Positions 28,357 through 41,097 of a stretch of 64,000 nt of DNA are shown here, in pieces. Origin of the DNA: Aplysia californica (lineage: Eukaryota > Mollusca > Gastropoda > Aplysiida > Aplysiidae); assembly GCF_000002075.1 (NCBI RefSeq), contig NW_004797307.1, positions 129,236-193,235 of the forward strand, given 5' to 3'. The position numbers and the translations under genes are program-made. How positions within the stretch are numbered: the first letter of the stretch is position 1; each line of letters begins with the position of its first letter. The notes beneath the pieces were generated by a model, which searched no databases, had not been told where the DNA came from, and saw only the letters and a list, made by a program, of their open reading frames with translations.

Positions 28357-31300
28357 CTGGAAAAGAGGGGGGAAAAAAGTAAATTATACTTCATGTCTTG
28401 TAAGCTCTGAGATTACCCCCTCCCATTTCACCAACCAAATGCAAGCAGAACCCCTATCGACTCACAAGCGATGAAACTGAAGGAGAAGAGGGGGGGTGGC
28501 CCCCTGAAAAAGGGACCATCAAACGGCCGGTAACCTCTTTGTCGCGAAGAGCTATGATCGTGGCTTCCCGGTACAGTGGTAGAGGGCCAAGAGCAACTAT
28601 CGTGGCTTTGGAAAGTAGGATCAAAAGCACGTTTGGAATTCCTCGGGTGCGATTATCTGGCATGGTCTGCTGGTCGTTTTTGACTGCTCAACCGATTGTG
28701 TTTCATCGGCGTTTACACTACTTTTGGTTTAAAAGCTTATGAAAAGAGATACATTATGATCTTTGAACCGCAAGCTTTTATTTTCAAATCTAATGAAAAA
28801 CAAAGAAATAAAGTGATTTCTTTACAAGAAGTTGTGCAAAAGTCCATAAATATATTCCATCACTGTGTGGAATACTCTTACTTCACTGCAGGTAGATGAA
28901 ACTTCATAATTACATACGTTTTTTTTTTTTAAATGGACAATTTCCATCAGTAGAAACGAGGCATTGACCAGTAGGCCCTGATCAGCAGGAAAGCCTGTTC
29001 TTTATTGGAAAAATGTTGAAGTGAAGGCCAGTAAAATGAACCCTTGCCTAGGCAGTTCAGTGAACGAGATCGGCTCGCGGCGAAATCGGCTCATCGCCGC
29101 CCGTAGAAAACTGTGAGCGGCGGATCGCGTCGGCGATTTGGTGACCTCAGAAAATCACGAATTTGTTTCGATAAATAGTAATAAACCACTACTTCCGATA
29201 CATGTTTTTGTAGATTTTTAAATCATCTACAAAATGGCGTCTTCCTTTGGCAGATCCGACTAGTAGAGCCAGAGATATTTTGATTTGAATTTAAGCCAAG
29301 TTTCAACGTTTGATATCTTGTTCCCCACTTGCCTGGCAGTTTTGTAACTTTTCTGGCAGTTAGACATATTCTTTATCTTTAAAATAAGCCTAGAATGGAT
29401 GTAGTTAGCCCTGTCTAATGGCGACTAGAGCCAGCGCACTTGATAGCGAAAGTTGTTTTTCTTAGGCAGCATCGGCGTGCCGGGGCGGGGCAATGAGTCG
29501 CTTTAGCACAATCCAGATAACATGTTAGTGCACCTCTTCGGCAAAGCCAAATGTTATGAACCGCTTCAGCAAATGGATCAGAACCACTTCGACAAATGGG
29601 TTAGCATTACTTCAACACTAATGTGTGCACCCACTTCGGCAAACAGGTCAGGAAAGAGAGTTAAGAGTCTGAATTCGGATGTTTCATTGAGAATTATCCG
29701 GTTATCCGGATATGATATCCGGATTTTGCCCACCTTTAGTTCTGGGTCTTTGCCGCATCGCACTTTTCGCCTTCCTAGTAATCTTCGTCCTAGTTGTTTG
29801 GGTTTTTTCTTCTATTTAATATTTTCAGTTTTTACAGAACAGGAGATCATTGGACCCATGGTATATCTGTTCACAGATATTGTTTAACACTTGTTTTCTT
29901 TTGCCAAGGTCTGTGCACAGTGATTTTGACTTTGAGAAGATTATTTTTATTATAGTATAGATTCTAGATTTTCTAGAGACAATTTTAAAATTTTTTGATT
30001 CTGTTGGCCCACAGTTGCACACATTATTATGTATCATGTATATTGTGCAGTTAGCTCTTACTAATGTATGTATGTAGTATAGGGTTTTACGGTGCTCGCA
30101 ACTGCTAAGGTCATATGAGCGCGCGAAACACAAGTTGTTTACTTTCGCAAAAGTTCACTCCACGACTGGTCAACTAATTGACTTTAAAATGCTAAAATGT
30201 TAAAATTTAGTGTAAATACATTTGTGATTTAAAACAACTCTTATAGGTTAAAAAAAAAAAATTTTTAATAGTACGTTTTCATTTTTCATTTTACAACTTG
30301 CCATAAAGGCCAATGGCCTTTATAAAATTCAAAATTCTGCTGGGAACAACGACGGAAAAAATATCTTGCAATTTCTTGCATTTATAATACTTCCTTCGGA
30401 TCTCTCCTAAGTCTAGACATTCTGTTAAGATGAGTCAAATGGTAAAATCTGTGTCGCATACGACACAGAACGGCTTCTCATCTCCCTGTAGGAGGTATTT
30501 GTGGGTCAGGGCCGTGTGTCCGATGCGCAATCAAGTAAAAATGACTTCGTCTCTTCTGGAGAGGTCCGAAGGATTTCGCTGTTCTAGTTTGGGTTTAATT
30601 TCAAATAAAGCTCTTACTAAAGTCTTACATTCTTAGTTTTAGTCTTTGATTTTATATGCTAGTTTTTTCTAAAGTTTTGTAGGCCCAAGTCTCTGTATTA
30701 TCATTTATAGTCTTCGTCACTCGTAGTTGATTTATCTTTAGTAAAACTCTTTCCCTTTTTCCTCAAACTGTTCATCACTACTAGTTTTATGTTCACACAA
30801 CTGTCTGGTCACAATGAAAATTACTTGGAATAGCATCTACGATCTAGTAGGCCTCTTACGTGATTTTCAATCGACTATTTTTTTCGTGCTTGATTTTTAC
30901 CTCAATTTGTTCTTTTCTCCTTTTCTAGTGCAGTTTGAAATTTTGTTATCCTCTTCTTATATTCTCTTTTAAAAATGTGTTGAATAAGACGATGATACAT
31001 GATAAGTGCACTTCAGACTATTCCTTGTTGAAATATCGCTTATTTTCAAATTCATCCTTTATGGGAAACATGAAAATTGACCCCGCTCTTTATCTACATA
31101 CCATGTTAAAGAGATTTATGACACAAAACTGTTTCTGTTTCTTTCATATGAAAGTACACATAATAACCTTTGATTTGATGCAAAAACAGGAAGATATCTT
31201 TACAGGTTGCGAAGTTATGTACATTTTTGTCCTCCTTTAGCCACAAAATGCAGTGCAAAAAAGGACTAGATTTTGAGCGAAAAATAAAGTAGAAAAAATC

Positions 31301-34300
31301 CCATAACTTTTCAACCAATACAGATATTGACAAAATTCAAAAAGCATTGTGATCAGTGTGGCAGGACCTTTCCTTTGAGCCTATTTTCATTAAAACCTAA
31401 CAACTTTGAATTTTTCACTGAACTGCCTGAACACAATAACTAAAAGAGCAAGTAACAAGACAAGCAGATGGAGAAAGAAAAATAGACCCCAAGACAAAAT
31501 CTGTCAGCTTTTCCAAGGATTTGGTTCTACAACTACTGCAGACGTCGCAGCAGCCACCAGCAGAACTCAATACCCTTGTGCAAAGAGGAAACATTCCAAA
31601 ACTCTCAAGCTGATTATCAAAACATGTACCTGATCTTGAAACAAGCTCCAGGTCATTTCCCTCCAGGACAAACTCGTCCTTGCTGCCAGATGGCTTGAAG
31701 GTAACACCGTCCAACATGTTCACATGGCGAGCGAACTTCTCTCCCAAGAAGTTTCTGATCTCCACGCTGGTGTTGTTGTTGCTGATAGCCACGTTAATGG
31801 GGAAATGAGCATACACAGCTCTCATCTTGTAAAGGAATCCCTGAAGAAGGAAAATTGGTATTTACATTAAACGTATTCAATTATTTGATCAAGAAACGGG
31901 TAAATATGTTTTACAACACTACAAAAAATAAATGAGTCAGTAACAAATCACATTCCTATTTTTTCTTAAACGTATATGTTTTTACACACACCCCTCCCAC
32001 CACTACAATTTAGATCATCTAGGAGGCAGGCTTCCGACCCTGACTGTCAGGGTCCACTTGGGCTGATAGGGATACAATATCTCAATCCAAGAAGAAAGAC
32101 CGAAATATAATATCTCAACCCCAGCAGAAAGACCAAAATATTTGAAATCTGAACTTCTCCCGGCTCGGGTCTCGGGACTGAAATTCTTTCTGTTAAACAA
32201 TGTTTAATGTTTATACATTATGTAAAATAGCAGGAATCTCGCTATACGGGATCCAGTAATAAATTCAAGGGAAACTGTAAAGCAGGCTTAATCTATGAGT
32301 TTGTTGTTCTGTTTATTTCCTTTTGCTATCTCCTCTGATGATGACTTTGTTTCAACATGACCTCTAGGTCTTACTTGGTCAAAACTCGAATCAGGTTTCT
32401 TTCTCTGGCGCTAGGTAGGCTAACTCGAAGAGAGGGCTCTAGGCTAACTCGCCCGCTGTGTTTTCCCCCATCCCACTACATCCTGTAGAGCATTCTGTTT
32501 GCTTGCGCACGTCACACATTCGCTCCATCCATCACATTGCTGTGACTTCTCCATCCCCGCATCGGAGAAGTGAGAGGCATGGTAGGCCTTGACAATCTAA
32601 ACTACGCTTACGCTGGCCTATCACGCGATGCGTTCTGCTTGTCTGCGCATGCCACAACCTCCCTACTCAGTCACTCGGACCTTCATTGTTGACGCACATG
32701 GGCTCTCCCATTCTTTGTTTCGCAAGATCACCAACAAGTTTCTCAACTGGCGAGGTTTTGCACTATGTATAATTGGCCTATGCACTGTGCACAGCAGCAG
32801 CAATATTCCGCTATAACCGACTCGCATGTTTGTCTGATTGTGCTATAGCAGTATTTTATTTACAAAGGTAAAGAGGAGAGAAAAACGGGGTTTTAGAATA
32901 GTGTCTTTATAACAGACTTCTCGTTTTTTCCGGACTCCTTTTAAGTGGACTCCACTGTATAACTCGAATAGGTCGAACAGAGGAGACTCGAAATCACGCA
33001 TCCGTCGAACTGTGCCTGCAATCCCATTTTTCCGTCATCTTTATCCTTGTAAGAAAATCACTCAAGCTCAACACAAACACGGAACAGTTGAACTAATTAC
33101 GCCGCCGAAGAGGCCGAAAAACATGTCCTTTGAAGACAAAAAAAAATATGGAAAAAGACAGGCTCTGTAAAATACCACCTTGACCCCCAATCCACAAAAG
33201 TAGCTAGCTGCGCTACTTTTAGCAGGCTGCTAGACACACGTGCCTAGGCCCTAAGTCTAGTAGATGATTATTACAGTAACAAAAATAAAAAAAGAAGAAG
33301 AAAAAACCCACTGCAGCTGATATAAAACACAGACATAAAATAATTTGAATATGAATTTTTCTTTTAAATTAAAGAACAATCTTCTCTGTCCTTTTGGTAG
33401 GGTAGTGAAAACCAGGGTCCCCAGACTATGAAGCATTAATGTAGCTGCCAAATTTAATTTAGACCTGCATGTGAGCCTCAACCAGATTGTCTGAAAATTT
33501 TGCGCAAAAAAAGGCCTTTGTGGGTTCATAAGGAAGGACATCCGAGTAACGAGCGACCACCCCAACAAACACAATAAAGAAGAGACCTAACCCTAACCCT
33601 AAAAAGAACCTGCAACGGGCCTCATGTAAAAAGGCCAAAACAAGTCCTAAATATGAAAAAAAAAAATTTTAATTAAAAAACCACACTCCAAATCCAAAAT
33701 CCAAAACAAACAAGGAGCATATAGATCTAGATCTAGATGGCTTACATCTACATTGTTATAGGGTTTGATACAATAACACAATAGAACTGGAATATGAATC
33801 CTCCATAGATCTAGATATCTAGATCTAAGAATCTATATATCTAGATCTAAGAATCTATATATCTAGATTTTTCTAGATCTAAATAAATAAATAGATTCTA
33901 GTTCACGTACCTGATGAAATGCTTATTTTTACCAATATTAATATTACAGCACAACCTATGATAGGGTTTGACACAATAGAATTGGAATATGAATCCTCCA
34001 TTGGGGTCTATAATGATCTCTATATAAATCTAGATCTAAATTCTAGATCTAGATTCTATTAGAACAAGAGAGTCGGACTTGAATGAATCCACACGATCTG
34101 AACAATTGAATTAGTCAACAAACTAAATTCAAAATGGCCGCTCGAGCACGAAACTGAAAGTTGATAATTTAAGTTGTCGTCCTTTTTCGTATTCGCATTT
34201 CTACTTAGGTTCCGACAATTATGTCGGAAACGCCGACGTCGGCAGTCGGCACGAAAACGAAAGTGCCGACGAAGCCGACGGGAGAAAAATGGGTCGCTGG

Positions 34301-37300
34301 CAGTCGGCCAAGCCTCGCACTACGCACATTGACTGATACAGGCGGGCCTAGCGTTAGCATCGGCCGGTTCGCGGGTCGGGTCGCGATTGTCGGATTTCAG
34401 ACGATTGTCGGCAAACATGCAGGTCTATTAATTATAAAACATTTCAGCGATACAAAAATCGACTTCTTCCTTACTCAGAACCACAAAAATGAGGTTAGCA
34501 GACCTGCCACTCTGTGAAATCTAAAAATCAGGACTTTTGAATTAAAAAATCAGGATCTAGTGAAAAAAATCAGGATCAACGGCAAATCAGTCATAAGGGG
34601 CACTGGGGAAGAGGGGGTGGTGGTCCTGGTTCCCTTGTAGGAGGCAAGTATGCAAGACAAAGCTTTTTGAAAACTCAAAGACTGCTTAAAGTACTCGAAT
34701 CTGAGTTGGATAGACTGGGGGAGCGCAAGGTGCACTAAAGCTGAAACTCTTGTAGTCTTGAAAATTGCTGACACATAACTCTAATCATCCAGCAAAAAGT
34801 CCACGTTTTCATACAGTGACAACCTTTGACTTCCATCGCATTTATACACTCAAGGCACCCCCCCCCCCAGAAAAAAGATCGCGTCAAGGTTGTTCATTTC
34901 TTTTATTTTCTTATTCCTTTCTCCTCAATTAGTACTTGCATCACGGCACGCACTTTAAGCCCAAGTGTAAAGAAAAAATACCCGCACCCCCTCCCCTCGG
35001 TCGTCCCACATTGTAAGTCCCGAAAAACGTCTCGACCAATGCGAATGAATTTTGTTGACCCCGACACACGTGCTACTCACACACACGAGGTCATGTCACG
35101 TGATGCGAATGAGCGTTTGAAAGTTCCACTGACGTCTTGATAATGGGCCCGAAGAATAGATTATTCTTAGGCCCATGTCATAATTGTTACAGTAATCAGG
35201 ACACCATCGGAGAATTTTGGGTTATAAAAGCGAAAGTAGATCTTGAGCGTACCCAAGTCGGCATTCAAAATCGATTTGCGTCGATTTTAGTTGAAATAAC
35301 GTGCGTGAGTCGACCACTAGATTCGGCATAGATGTTTTAGAAAGTAGCGTTCCAAGTTCCTGCTGATAACAAGTCCAATCAGTGCTTCCAAGCAAAATAG
35401 ATTGCAGAACTTTTTCTATTTTTTTTCTAAGAATCGGACGCAACAACAAAAAATCAGGATACTGGCGATCGAAATCGGGAAAACCGGGATGTTTGAGATT
35501 TGTGGAAAAAAAATCAGGATATCCCGATTAAATCAGGATGAGTGGCAGGTTGGGTTAGTGCTTTGATAAGAAATCTATCACATACAATGGCAAATGATCA
35601 TAAATGTTAACCCCCCCCCCCCCAATACAAACATAAGTCTCAGCAATGTCTTTTGTAAAAGGCAGTTAAATAATCAAATGAATGTACATACCAGAGTGAC
35701 TCCCTTGATCATGTTCTCCACATGAGAGCACACGGTCCTGACAGCTGCCAGCTCTTTGTGCTTGCCAAACCATTTCTCCACCTGAAGAAAGCACAAGTGA
35801 AAACACATTGATACAGAACTGCCAACTTCTCCATGACTAAAAATAGGAAGTTTTCCTCAAAACTCTATCAAAAGTGGCAGTTTTGAAAAAAAATAAATCA
35901 AGAGTTCCATAAAAACACCCTAGTAGATTTAACTCATTGCCGACAGCCTACGAGAATACTTGTATCTAGGCAGCCACCTGACTACGAGAAAATCTAAATC
36001 CATCTCTCTCTTTCAAACTTGCCCCAGTCCACCAGTCTTCTATTTGCTACAGATCAAACATAAAGCCCCTAACTCTCGTCCTGCGGGGGCCGGGTTTATG
36101 TCGCCCGATAAGCCCTATTTAATTTTGGCACATCGCGTCGTGCCGAACATCATCTCCCGTTCAATTCGTCGGATCCCCATTCACGCAGGTCAAGTGTGTG
36201 TGCGTCAGTATGCTTGAGTTTGTGTACGTACGTCTCATTTAAAACGCGCCAGGTTGGTAGCTCCAGATGTTTGTCCAATGAAACTATTTTAGACATGACG
36301 AGCTCGAAAGGATAGTCAGGAAACTAGAATTCCATTTTTCAATACAAAATCTTTCAAATGAGCTTGATTTTTTACGAAATGATACTACCTGATAAAAAAT
36401 AGGCTTGTTTGATAATATTGAATACCATTGTGCAGGTACAAAGAGCAATTTGATTGCAAAACATTCGGGAATTTACCTATATTATCCACTTTCGAACCAC
36501 AGATCATTCATAACAAGAGCGTCAAGAAAGGTTATTTGAATGGGCGTAACTACTCGTAATGTCTTTCTAGCTTGTGACAGGAGGTTATCCATGTGTTTGT
36601 AACACTTTATAAATAGAAAGCTATGAAAGATAGTGTTATTTTCATCATCGATTAACACGCTCCTACGGTATTCATGGCGAAAACATGTTTCCCAACGCGT
36701 GTGCTGTACACCAACAGTATACACTGAGTGACCCTGGCGGCCTGCCCGGAACGCCCGACGTAATCCGTCGCTGATAAGATTTGCATCTCAGGACAGATGC
36801 AGGACAAGAGTTAAAACTATCACAAAATTATTTTCAAGAAAGTTTCAAACCTAACTGCAAAATATCAAATACAGTGGAATCCTGTTATAACGAGAGGGAG
36901 GGGACCGGTGCGAAATGTCCGTCATAGCAGAATTCTCGTTACAAGGGCTTCAATAATAAATTCAAGGGGAATAGTAAAGTAGGCCTAATCTATGAGTTTG
37001 GTGTTCTGTTTATTCCTTTTTGTATTTCCCCTGATGATGATTTGTTCAACATGATCTCAATGTCTTACTTGATCAAAAATCAAATCAGGTTTCTTTCTCA
37101 AGCACTAGCAATGTTGACGAATCGACCTAGGCGATCAGAAAGAAGGGGTTCTGGCTTTAGGCTGACTCGCCCGCTGTGTTGTCCCCCACCCCACCATAAA
37201 CTGTGGCGCGTTGCTTCTAGTTGCGAACATCACACATTCACTCCATCCATCTATCACAGCATTGTGACCTCTCCATGCCCCCCTGTTTTTACACCTATAA

Positions 37301-40300
37301 TTTGATATTTTACAGTTAGATTTGAAATTGTCTTTAAAATAATTGATTTGCGACAGTTTTAGTGGCTTTATGTGTGATCTGCAGCAAACAGTACAGCAGT
37401 TTGACCCCTGAAACAGTGCATCTGTGTGCGGGAGTGAAAGTAAAAATTTACCAAAAAATGTACTGCTGACCAACATGCAATGAATGCATGGGACTGGGAC
37501 ATAGCGGTATAATGTCCGATTGCAGGAAATGCGCAATTTGGCAGGTTTCTATAACGTTAACTTGCTGCCAAGAGAATTACCGTAAATATCCGCACCTTAT
37601 ACAAGACGATACGAAGGCGAGTACGGAATTTCGGCAGTCCTGCACTGCCGCAGTTTTTTTTAAAGGAGGGAGTAGATAATGATGGAGGGACAAGTACGGA
37701 ACTGGCAGAAAGTACGGACTTTGTAAAAATACGGAAGAGTGGAAGCACTGACAAATAAATGTAATTTAGAACACTCAAGACATTAGACTATGAAAAGTTA
37801 CCAGTGCCAATATATATACATATTATAAGTTTAAACATTATATAATGTTTAACTTTTAAAAAAAAAAACGAAAGTCCAGTTTTCGTTTTACACAAAATTC
37901 CACAAACCTTCAGAACTTTGGTCTGGGGCATTGAAATGTCAACAGGCAAGTGACGGAACTTGCGAACCAAAGTTCCACGTGGTCCCTTCACTGTGATAGC
38001 CCTGGACTTGACAGTGACGGACACTTAAAGAAAAGAACAAATAATCACATGATAATGATGTGTTCTGCAAGACAGCCACTCTTTTGTACCTCTAATTCTA
38101 CTAAAACGAAGTGAGGTGGGAACAATTTTTTTTGGCAACATTTAGGTAGGCCTACAAAATTACTAAGCGAGAATTCTACAGTCTAGTAGATTTAAGATCT
38201 ATCCAAATCTAGTTTTATAAGATGTATTACAGGCAGAAGGCCAACCTCTAAACCTGGGGTACGAATTAGACTTAGACATATTTCCACTGGCATTTATAAC
38301 TAAGTCTCTCTTCTCTCTTGCCCTTTTTAACTCCCAGTGGAGCACAGTCCATCAACAAAATTACTCCAGCGAAGCCTGTCCTGAGCATCCTTTTCTATCT
38401 GTTTCCATGATGTCCCCGCTTTTTCAATTTCCACTGATACCGCTCGCCTCCATGTCATCTTAGATCTTCCCTTCTTACGCTTTCCTTGTGGGTTCCATGT
38501 TAAGGCCTGCCTGATGATGCTTGTCCGGGGTCTCCTCAGGGTGTGTCCAATCCATTTCCATTTCTTCACCTGAATATCTTCCTTTACTGGCCTTTGGCTT
38601 GTTCTCTCCCACAGATGAGCATTCGTGACTCGATCGTACCACTTGATCCCCACTATCCTTCGTAGGCATCCATTTACGAAGCTCTGCAGTTTCCTTGCTG
38701 CTGATGCTGTGAGCCTCCATGTCTCTAAACCATACAGTAGAACAGTCTTCACGTTTGTTTTGAAGATCCTCAGTTTGGTGTTCAATCCCAGTTCCTTAGA
38801 CATCCATATATTCCTGAGAATGATGAATGCTGCTCTTGCCTTTTGGATTCTGACCTTGATGTCTTCGTCTGTTCCCCCTGCCTTGTTGATGACACTTCCC
38901 AGGTAGGTGAAGGATTCAACATCCGCCAATGGTGCCCCTTGCAGTGTGATAGGAACGTCGGCTGCATTCATTTGTAGAACTTTCGTTTTATCCGTGTGAA
39001 TATGGAGTCCAACACTACCGGAGAAGGTCCTGAGGTGATCTGTTTTCTGTTGCATCTGGGCTCGACTGTGGGAAAGGAAGTGCCAAGTCGTCGGCAAAGT
39101 CCAAGTCTTCCAGCTGACTGGAAAGGGTCCACTGTATGCCACTGCGTTGTCCCGATTTGTCTGTTTCATTATCCAATCCACTGCTAATAAAAAGAGAAAA
39201 GGCGATAGCAGGCATCCCTGTCTCACTCCTGTATTCACTTCAAACGAGTCTGTTCGCTGCCCTCCAAGTAAGACCCTGCAACTCATTCCCTCATACATCT
39301 TCTTGATCAATCTCACGAACTTGTCAGGTATTCCGTAGTGGCGCATGAGCTTCCATATTGAGTCCCTATCTAGGCTGCCAAAAGCTTTCTCGTAGTCAAC
39401 AAAGTTAATGTACAGGGAAGAGTTCCACTCGGTGGACTGCTCCACTATTATCCTCAAAGTTGCAATCTGATCTGTACATGATCTCTTTTTACGAAATCCT
39501 GCCTGCTCCTCTCTTAATTTTGCATCCACGGCTTCCTTCAGTCTTTCCAGTATGGTACGACTTAAAATCTTCCCCGGAATGGAAAGGAGCATGATTCCTC
39601 TGTAGTTTTTACACTCATGCAGGTCTCCTTTCTTGGGTAGTTTCACGAGCAATCCCTCTCTCCAATCCTGTGGAAATTCTTCGCTGTCCCATATCTTGCC
39701 AATAATTCCATGGAGAATCCCTGCCGCAGTGTCGATATCCACCTTGAGAACTTCTGGGGGAATTCCATCTGGGCCGGCTGCCTTGCCTTCTTTCTGGTGT
39801 CTTATCGCCTCCTTGATCTCCTCTAAGCTAGGCTTTTCTTCACTTACCCCCAGATCAATCTCTGCTGGTGGAATGTCAAACTGTTTTTCTGGCCTTGGTC
39901 TGTTCAGCAGCTCTTTGAAATGCTCCTTCCAGCGTTCTTTCTGTTCGTCTGGATTTGTGAGAAGCTTTCCCTCTTTATCCTTCACTGGCACATCTGCGTT
40001 CTTGTATCTGCCTGCAAGTTTCTTGGTGGTTTCATACAGTCCTCTCATGTTTCCTGCCCCTGCTGCTTCCTCTGCCTCGCGCGCTAGGTCATTTACATAG
40101 GTTTTTTGGTCTTTCCGTAGGCTGACTTTTACCTCCTCCATTGCTTTGGTGTATTCTTCTTGGGCCTTTGCTTTGGCTGCTCTTGTCTTGCTCCTGTTTA
40201 CCTGATCCTTTTTCTTTTTCCTTTCTTCTATCTTCCTCAAAGTGGTGACCGATATCCAAGGCTTGTGCTCACGTTTCCGTTTCCCCAGTACCTCTTGACA

Positions 40301-41097
40301 CACCGTGGTCCAGCCTTCTTTTATTGCCTCCCATGTTTCTTCCACGCTGCTATCCTCGCCTAGTGTTTCCAACATTTGGAACCTGTTCTTAACTGTTACA
40401 TTAAACTCCTCTCTTGATGATGGCTCTCTCAGAAATTCCACGTTGTACCGGTACCTATGATTATTGACAATTCCCTGTCTTCGCTTTAGTTTTAGTCGGA
40501 TGGTTGAAATGAGCAAATGATGGTCCGAAGCTACGTCTGCACCCCTGTAAACACTAACATCCCTCATTGATCTCCTGAATTTTTTGTTGACACATATGTG
40601 GTCAATCTGGTTTTCAGTTTGTTGGTCTGGCGACACCCATGTTGATTTGTGTATCTGTTTATGTGGGAAAACAGTCCCTCCTATCATGAGCCCATTTGTT
40701 GCACATATTTCTGCAAATAGTTCTCCATTCTCGTTTCTTATAACTAAGTACTAGATCTATATCTAGTACGACTACAAATTTACGTTGAGTCTGGAAATAT
40801 TGAGCACGTTGAAATAAGAGTGATAATGCTCACAGTAAAAACGTCACTTTTAGCTTTTGAATGTTTTCTGTCATATCAAATCAATCTCATTCAAAGCAAA
40901 GAAAAAGACCAAAAATATGATGAATATATGAAAGTAAAACTAAATCCTGCATATATTGCCTTCATTCCAATCAAAAGTTTGACTGAGAGATATAACAATT
41001 TTTTTATCACAAAACATTCTGGACTGGTATTATAACTCATCAAAAGCTTACCATTGTCCGGAACTTTGACCAACTGGAAAGAATTGATGGTCTTCAT
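28253..41097 (-). CDS. RPL9: RPL9, 60S ribosomal protein L9 / uL6 (5 coding exons, 188 aa)
   Basis: uL6 binds 28S rRNA near the GTPase-associated centre and the base of the stalk of the large subunit. Coding exons on the - strand: 41,097-41,052, 38,023-37,908, 35,781-35,692, 31,840-31,630, 28,356-28,253. They sum to 567 nt with matching phases and GT-AG sites. Conserved pieces in order: [15 protein letters not shown] (aa 23-37), [71 protein letters not shown], and [15 protein letters not shown] near the end. Human RPL9 is 192 aa, so this is full length. An acceptor at 41,106-41,107, eight bases before the ATG, shows that a non-coding first exon lies further upstream. Intron 1 hosts a LINE. 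Confidence 0.97.
28904..30060. other. RPL9 intron 4, unexplained stretch with small repeats
   Basis: Contains a CpG-rich patch at 29,045-29,150 related to 54,750-54,860 (CAGTTYAGTGAACG ... CTCGCGGC) and a degenerate minisatellite of about 24 bp at 29,525-29,655 built on CCACTTCGGCAAATGG. No gene seen. Confidence 0.45.
30070..30340 (+). repeat. Dispersed repeat, GTTTTACGGTGCTC family
   Basis: GGGTTTTACGGTGCTCGCAA then CTGCTAAGGTCATATGAGCG at one end and AAGGCCAATGGCCTTTATAA at the other. The same ends and spacing are found at 60,580-60,810, with a fragment at 13,712. No terminal repeats or tRNA-like head; class unknown. Confidence 0.7.
30341..31629. other. Rest of RPL9 intron 4, nothing recognised
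   Basis: A/T-rich intron with scattered short open frames of random character. Confidence 0.4.
31630..31840 (-). CDS. RPL9: RPL9 exon 4 (aa 85-155)
   Basis: CTTCAG acceptor, GTACAT donor, phase 1 at the end. Encodes [20 protein letters not shown] through [11 protein letters not shown], the second uL6 fold repeat. Confidence 0.98.
32005..32115 (-). repeat. SINE family A tail fragment
   Basis: ATTTAGATCATCTAGGAGGC, TGACTGTCAGGGTCCAC and AAGAAGAAAGAC match the family A tail at 27,685 and 61,075. The tRNA-like head is missing. Confidence 0.6.
32231..32959. mobile_element. Tigger-like MITE, copy in RPL9 intron 3
   Basis: Right end AGTGGACTCCACTG next to TA at 32,957. The left end is slightly truncated (GAATCTCGCTATACGGG). 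Inside is the family core GCTAACTCGCCCGCTGTGTT near 32,443 and ACTTCTCGTT near the right end. Confidence 0.65.
33579..33606. repeat. Short telomere-like CCTAACCCTAACCCTAA
   Basis: Two to three units of CCCTAA embedded in AACAAACACAATAAAGAAGAG, the same context as the degenerate block at 42,330. Not a telomere. Confidence 0.6.
33721..34062. repeat. 203-bp tandem duplication with TAGATC runs
   Basis: GGGTTTGATACAATA ... ATGAATCCTCCAT occurs at 33,761 and GGGTTTGACACAATA at 33,964, with TAGATCTA/ATATATCTAGATCTAAGAAT runs between. Confidence 0.75.
34205..34400. other. CpG-dense patch in RPL9 intron 3
   Basis: GCCGAC/GTCGGC repeated at least ten times, in sharp contrast to the A/T-rich surroundings. 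A 98-codon frame crosses it but has no family resemblance. Could be part of a transposon or an unmethylated island. Confidence 0.4.
34493..35558. mobile_element. TIR element with GGTTAG flanks (about 1.05 kb)
   Basis: GGTTAG at 34,493-34,498 and 35,553-35,558 flank CAGACCTGCCACTC and GAGTGGCAGGTTG. Subterminal AAAAATCAGGA repeats occur at both ends. CA-start ends and a 6-8-bp duplication suggest a hAT-like MITE, but no transposase confirms it. Confidence 0.55.
35692..35781 (-). CDS. RPL9: RPL9 exon 3 (aa 55-84)
   Basis: CTTCAG acceptor, GTATGT donor, 30 whole codons: [20 protein letters not shown] then [10 protein letters not shown]. Confidence 0.98.
35929..36240. other. TTAA-adjacent repeat end in RPL9 intron 2
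   Basis: TTAACTCATTGCCGACAGCC resembles the TTAA-adjacent sequence at 3,128 and 19,835, followed by G/C-richer DNA. No opposite end was found. Confidence 0.35.
36870..37290. mobile_element. Truncated Tigger-like MITE
   Basis: TA plus CAGTGGAATCCTGTTATAAC at 36,872, ending after the core GCTGACTCGCCCGCTGTGTT and CACATTCACTCCATCCATC. The right end is lost. Nearly the same sequence, inverted, is at 43,075-43,493. Confidence 0.7.
37908..38023 (-). CDS. RPL9: RPL9 exon 2 (aa 16-54)
   Basis: CTTTAAG acceptor, GTTTGT donor. Encodes [20 protein letters not shown] then [26 protein letters not shown] is the uL6 signature. Confidence 0.97.
38294..40750 (-). mobile_element. 5'-truncated RTE-like LINE, 12-bp target duplication
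   Basis: A 2.4-kb non-LTR retrotransposon inside RPL9 intron 1, same strand as RPL9. A 786-codon frame (40,687-38,327) starts inside the endonuclease ([23 protein letters not shown]). It continues into reverse transcriptase: [28 protein letters not shown] (motif A), [13 protein letters not shown] (motif B), and the RTE-like C-terminal [13 protein letters not shown]. Between about 39,150 and 39,080 the frame is shifted: the catalytic FADD box (about 39,088-39,098) lies in another frame ([18 protein letters not shown]), so two compensating indels spoil this copy. TTATAACTAAGT at 38,294-38,305 recurs at the other edge near 40,740, marking the insertion. No poly-A tail; the end is GAGAGAAGAGAG. 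Confidence 0.92.
41052..41097 (-). CDS. RPL9: RPL9 exon 1 of the coding region (aa 1-16)
   Basis: Encodes [15 protein letters not shown] plus one base before a GTAAGC donor; vertebrates start MKTILSNQTVDIPEN. The exon continues eight bases upstream to a TTTTCAG acceptor. Confidence 0.95.

Noticed and set aside
33579-33606. Telomere sequence
   Set aside because: Only two to three CCCTAA units, embedded in a degenerate minisatellite context; not a chromosome end.
37135-37536. 133-codon frame on the - strand
   Set aside because: It overlaps the truncated Tigger-like MITE, so it is repeat sequence rather than a gene.
39633-40100. 155-codon frame on the + strand
   Set aside because: It is the antisense shadow of the LINE reverse transcriptase frame.
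28357-41051. Intronic snoRNAs, common in ribosomal protein genes
   Set aside because: No convincing paired C/D or H/ACA boxes with a terminal stem could be picked out by eye; a dedicated snoRNA scan of the four introns would decide.
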